Origin: Clostridiaceae bacterium
GTDB lineage: Bacteria; Bacillota; Clostridia; DUPQ01
NCBI GenBank assembly: GCA_012838235.1
Contig: DUPQ01000057.1
Location: 1-64,000 of the forward strand
Direction: 5' to 3'
DNA length: 64,000 bases
A program made the position numbers and the translations under genes. Below, piece after piece: positions 62,513-64,000 of the stretch. Within the stretch, counting starts at the first letter, position 1. Every line of letters begins with the position of its first letter. The notes beneath the pieces were generated by a model that was not told the origin of the DNA, did not search any database, and saw only the letters and a program-made list of their open reading frames with translations.

Positions 62513-62874
62513 AACACGCATTTGCACACTTTAATTTCAATGTAACCGATTTGGACAAATCCGTAGTCTTCTATAAAGAAGCTTTAGGATTGGAAGAGGT
62601 CCGAAGAAAAGAGACGGATTCCTTCACTTTAGTGTTCTTAAAGGAGCGTGAAACAAGTTTCATGCTGGAACTTACCTATCTGAAGGATTTTGACAAGCCG
62701 TCATACGACCTCGGAGATAATGAGTTTCATCTGGCAATGATAAGCGATGACTTTGATGCTTCATATGCAAAACACAAGGATATGGGCTGCATATGCTACG
62801 AGAATAAAGCAATGGGTTTATATTTTATAAACGACCCGGACGGATACTGGATAGAGATACTGCCTAAAAGATAA
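62509..62874 (+). CDS. VOC family protein, glyoxalase I-like
   Basis: A 121-residue protein of the vicinal oxygen chelate fold: two beta-alpha-beta-beta-beta modules with HFNFNVTDLDKSVVFYKEALGLEE and FHLAMISDD. The metal ligands of glyoxalase I would be His7, Glu54, His73-like and Glu117 (WIEILPKR). It could detoxify methylglyoxal, in line with the MBL hydrolase upstream acting like glyoxalase II, although that pairing is a guess. Confidence 0.85.
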   Translation: MKHAFAHFNFNVTDLDKSVVFYKEALGLEEVRRKETDSFTLVFLKERETSFMLELTYLKDFDKPSYDLGDNEFHLAMISDDFDASYAKHKDMGCICYENKAMGLYFINDPDGYWIEILPKR

Positions 62875-63020
62875 CGGATAAAAGTATTATGCGGTTTTTA
62901 TTTAATCCGATATTTAATCTCTCATACAATGCAGTCAAAACCATTTGACACGGATATGGCTATTGTATATATTAGAAAGTAGCAAGGATTTGGTATTTGT
63001 ACGAAAGAATGAGGTGCAAC

Positions 63021-63866
63021 ATGGAAAGACAAAAAAGAGTATTGGCAATACATGACATATCCTGTTTCGGAAGGTGTTCGTTGACGGTGGCTCTGCCCAT
63101 AATATCGGCAGCCGGGATAGAGTGCACGGTTATCCCGACGGCTGTGCTGTCTACACATACCGGAGGATTTACCGGTTTTACATACAGGGATCTTACAGAG
63201 GATATAATGCCTATAGTGGAGCACTGGAAAACTCTGGATATTTGGTATGATGCGCTGTATACGGGATATCTCGGATCTTTTGAACAGATTGACATAGTAT
63301 CGGATATATTTGATATATACAAGAACAAAGATACCTTAATATTAGTAGATCCGGTAATGGCCGATAACGGTAAGCTCTATGCATCGTTCAGTCCGGATTT
63401 TCCCAAAGGAATGGCAAGACTTGTTTCCAAAGCCGATGCGGTTGTTCCCAATATTACAGAAGCCTGTTTTATGCTGGATAAGCAATACAAGGAAGGACCG
63501 TATGATGAGCGGTATATAAGGGATTTGTTATTGGGTCTTGCAGACATGGGTCCCGATAAAGTGGTTCTGACAGGTGTTTATTACAATGAAAAGGAACTGG
63601 GTGCGGCTACATATGATAAGACCGTTGATCAATTCGGATTCTATAAAAGAGAACGTATAGAAGGATATTATCACGGAACGGGCGATGTCTTCGGCAGCGC
63701 ATTGTTGGCCGCAATGATTAAAGGTAAAAACCTGATAGATTCCGCAACGGTAGCAGTGGATTTCACGGTAGAAAGTCTTATCCGTTCATATAAAGCAAAA
63801 ACCGACATACGGTTCGGTGTAAACTTTGAAGCAGGTCTTGAGAAATTAGCAAAAGAATTAAAGTAA
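63021..63866 (+). CDS. pdxY: pyridoxal/pyridoxamine kinase
   Basis: A 281-residue ribokinase-fold enzyme that phosphorylates B6 vitamers. Strings are LAIHDISCFGRCSLTVALPI at the start, TVIPTAVLSTHTGGF, the PMADNGKLY-like region VDPVMADNGKLY, NITEACFML and the anion-hole motif HGTGDVFGSALL with the catalytic Asp. The ATG at 63021 follows GAGGTG; an earlier in-frame ATG lacks such a site. The window also encodes PLP enzymes. Confidence 0.92.
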   Translation: MERQKRVLAIHDISCFGRCSLTVALPIISAAGIECTVIPTAVLSTHTGGFTGFTYRDLTEDIMPIVEHWKTLDIWYDALYTGYLGSFEQIDIVSDIFDIYKNKDTLILVDPVMADNGKLYASFSPDFPKGMARLVSKADAVVPNITEACFMLDKQYKEGPYDERYIRDLLLGLADMGPDKVVLTGVYYNEKELGAATYDKTVDQFGFYKRERIEGYYHGTGDVFGSALLAAMIKGKNLIDSATVAVDFTVESLIRSYKAKTDIRFGVNFEAGLEKLAKELK

Positions 63867-63879
63867 AAAGCCGTTTATA

Positions 63880-64000
63880 TTATTTATCACCGTTGTAAAA
63901 AGTGACGGTTACCGTTGTACCTTCGCCCGGAGTACTTGTTAAATCAATATCCGCCTTATGCAATGCTGCGGCATGTTTTACGATGGATAAACCTAATCCC
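63880..64000 (-). CDS. sensor histidine kinase, C-terminal fragment (5' part outside window)
   Basis: The last 39 codons of a gene that runs out of the window. The frame begins with GLGLSIVKHAAALHKADI, the G2 box of HATPase_c domains, and ends with STPGEGTTVTVTFYNGDK. This is the typical end of a two-component sensor kinase. Nothing can be said about the sensor domain. Confidence 0.85.
   Translation of the reverse strand, partial: GLGLSIVKHAAALHKADIDLTSTPGEGTTVTVTFYNGDK

Noticed and set aside
1-64000. tRNA, rRNA, CRISPR arrays, insertion sequences or prophage genes
   Set aside because: None could be supported by reading; no transposase, integrase or regularly spaced direct repeat was seen.

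Overview
The window reads as a chromosomal segment of an anaerobic, low-GC Gram-positive bacterium of the class Clostridia. Supports are the AGGAGG-type ribosome binding sites, sigma-A type promoters, lipobox proteins, an SLH-domain surface protein with a CsaB-type pyruvyl transferase (S-layer style wall anchoring), a rubredoxin plus desulfoferrodoxin pair (oxygen defence of anaerobes), a TSCPD-domain protein and a PfoR-like membrane protein. The genus cannot be fixed from the sequence. I saw no rRNA, tRNA, CRISPR array or intact insertion sequence.

Layout. 1-2434: end of an FtsX-like ABC export operon (two permeases, one ATPase). 2446-5764 (minus): M29 aminopeptidase and a glycosyltransferase/CsaB fusion. 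5884-10169: N-acetylneuraminate-lyase-like aldolase, SanA-like protein, sialidase-like protein and an alpha/beta hydrolase, a probable sialic acid or glycan unit. 10288-11907: small protein, lipoprotein, HD hydrolase. 12062-15811: SLH protein and a secreted protein with eight Cys/His repeats. 15835-16665: purN and a TSCPD protein. 16673-19084 (minus): accessory island with an XRE-HipA kinase, a truncated AbiEii toxin and an intact AbiEi antitoxin. 19195-21367 (minus): nitroreductase and gpmI. 21699-28886: four tandem paralogues of an unrecognised membrane-anchored family, each an internal duplication that resembles the outer domain of FtsX-type permeases. 28948-31677: acetyltransferase, methyltransferase, a tyrosine-rich leader peptide with terminator, and tyrS. 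31775-32599: MscS channel. 32688-38077 (minus): aroB-aroA-aroC-(chorismate mutase/aroE/aroK fusion)-aroQ, the shikimate pathway without its first enzyme. 38231-38821 (minus): desulfoferrodoxin and rubredoxin. 39044-43254: three 449-residue MFS paralogues, each with a copied promoter. 43350-49331: NAD synthetase whose glutaminase nucleophile is replaced by Gly, MgtC protein, AraC regulator, sugar aminotransferase and Gfo/Idh oxidoreductase. 49564-55666: ABC-2 exporter, EamA permease, phosphoesterase, ZIP zinc transporter, esterase. 55820-64000: zinc-ribbon membrane protein with an Lgt-like protein, peroxiredoxin, thioredoxin, PfoR-like protein, MBL hydrolase, VOC protein, pyridoxal kinase and the end of a histidine kinase.

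The most interesting points are: a Tyr-codon leader peptide, rather than a T-box, in front of tyrS; the four-gene array of decoupled permease-ectodomain-like proteins; the Cys/His repeat protein beside the SLH protein; the decayed AbiE toxin next to a fused XRE-HipA gene with paired operators; and the Cys-to-Gly change in NadE. All functions are inferred by reading motifs; no database search was run.
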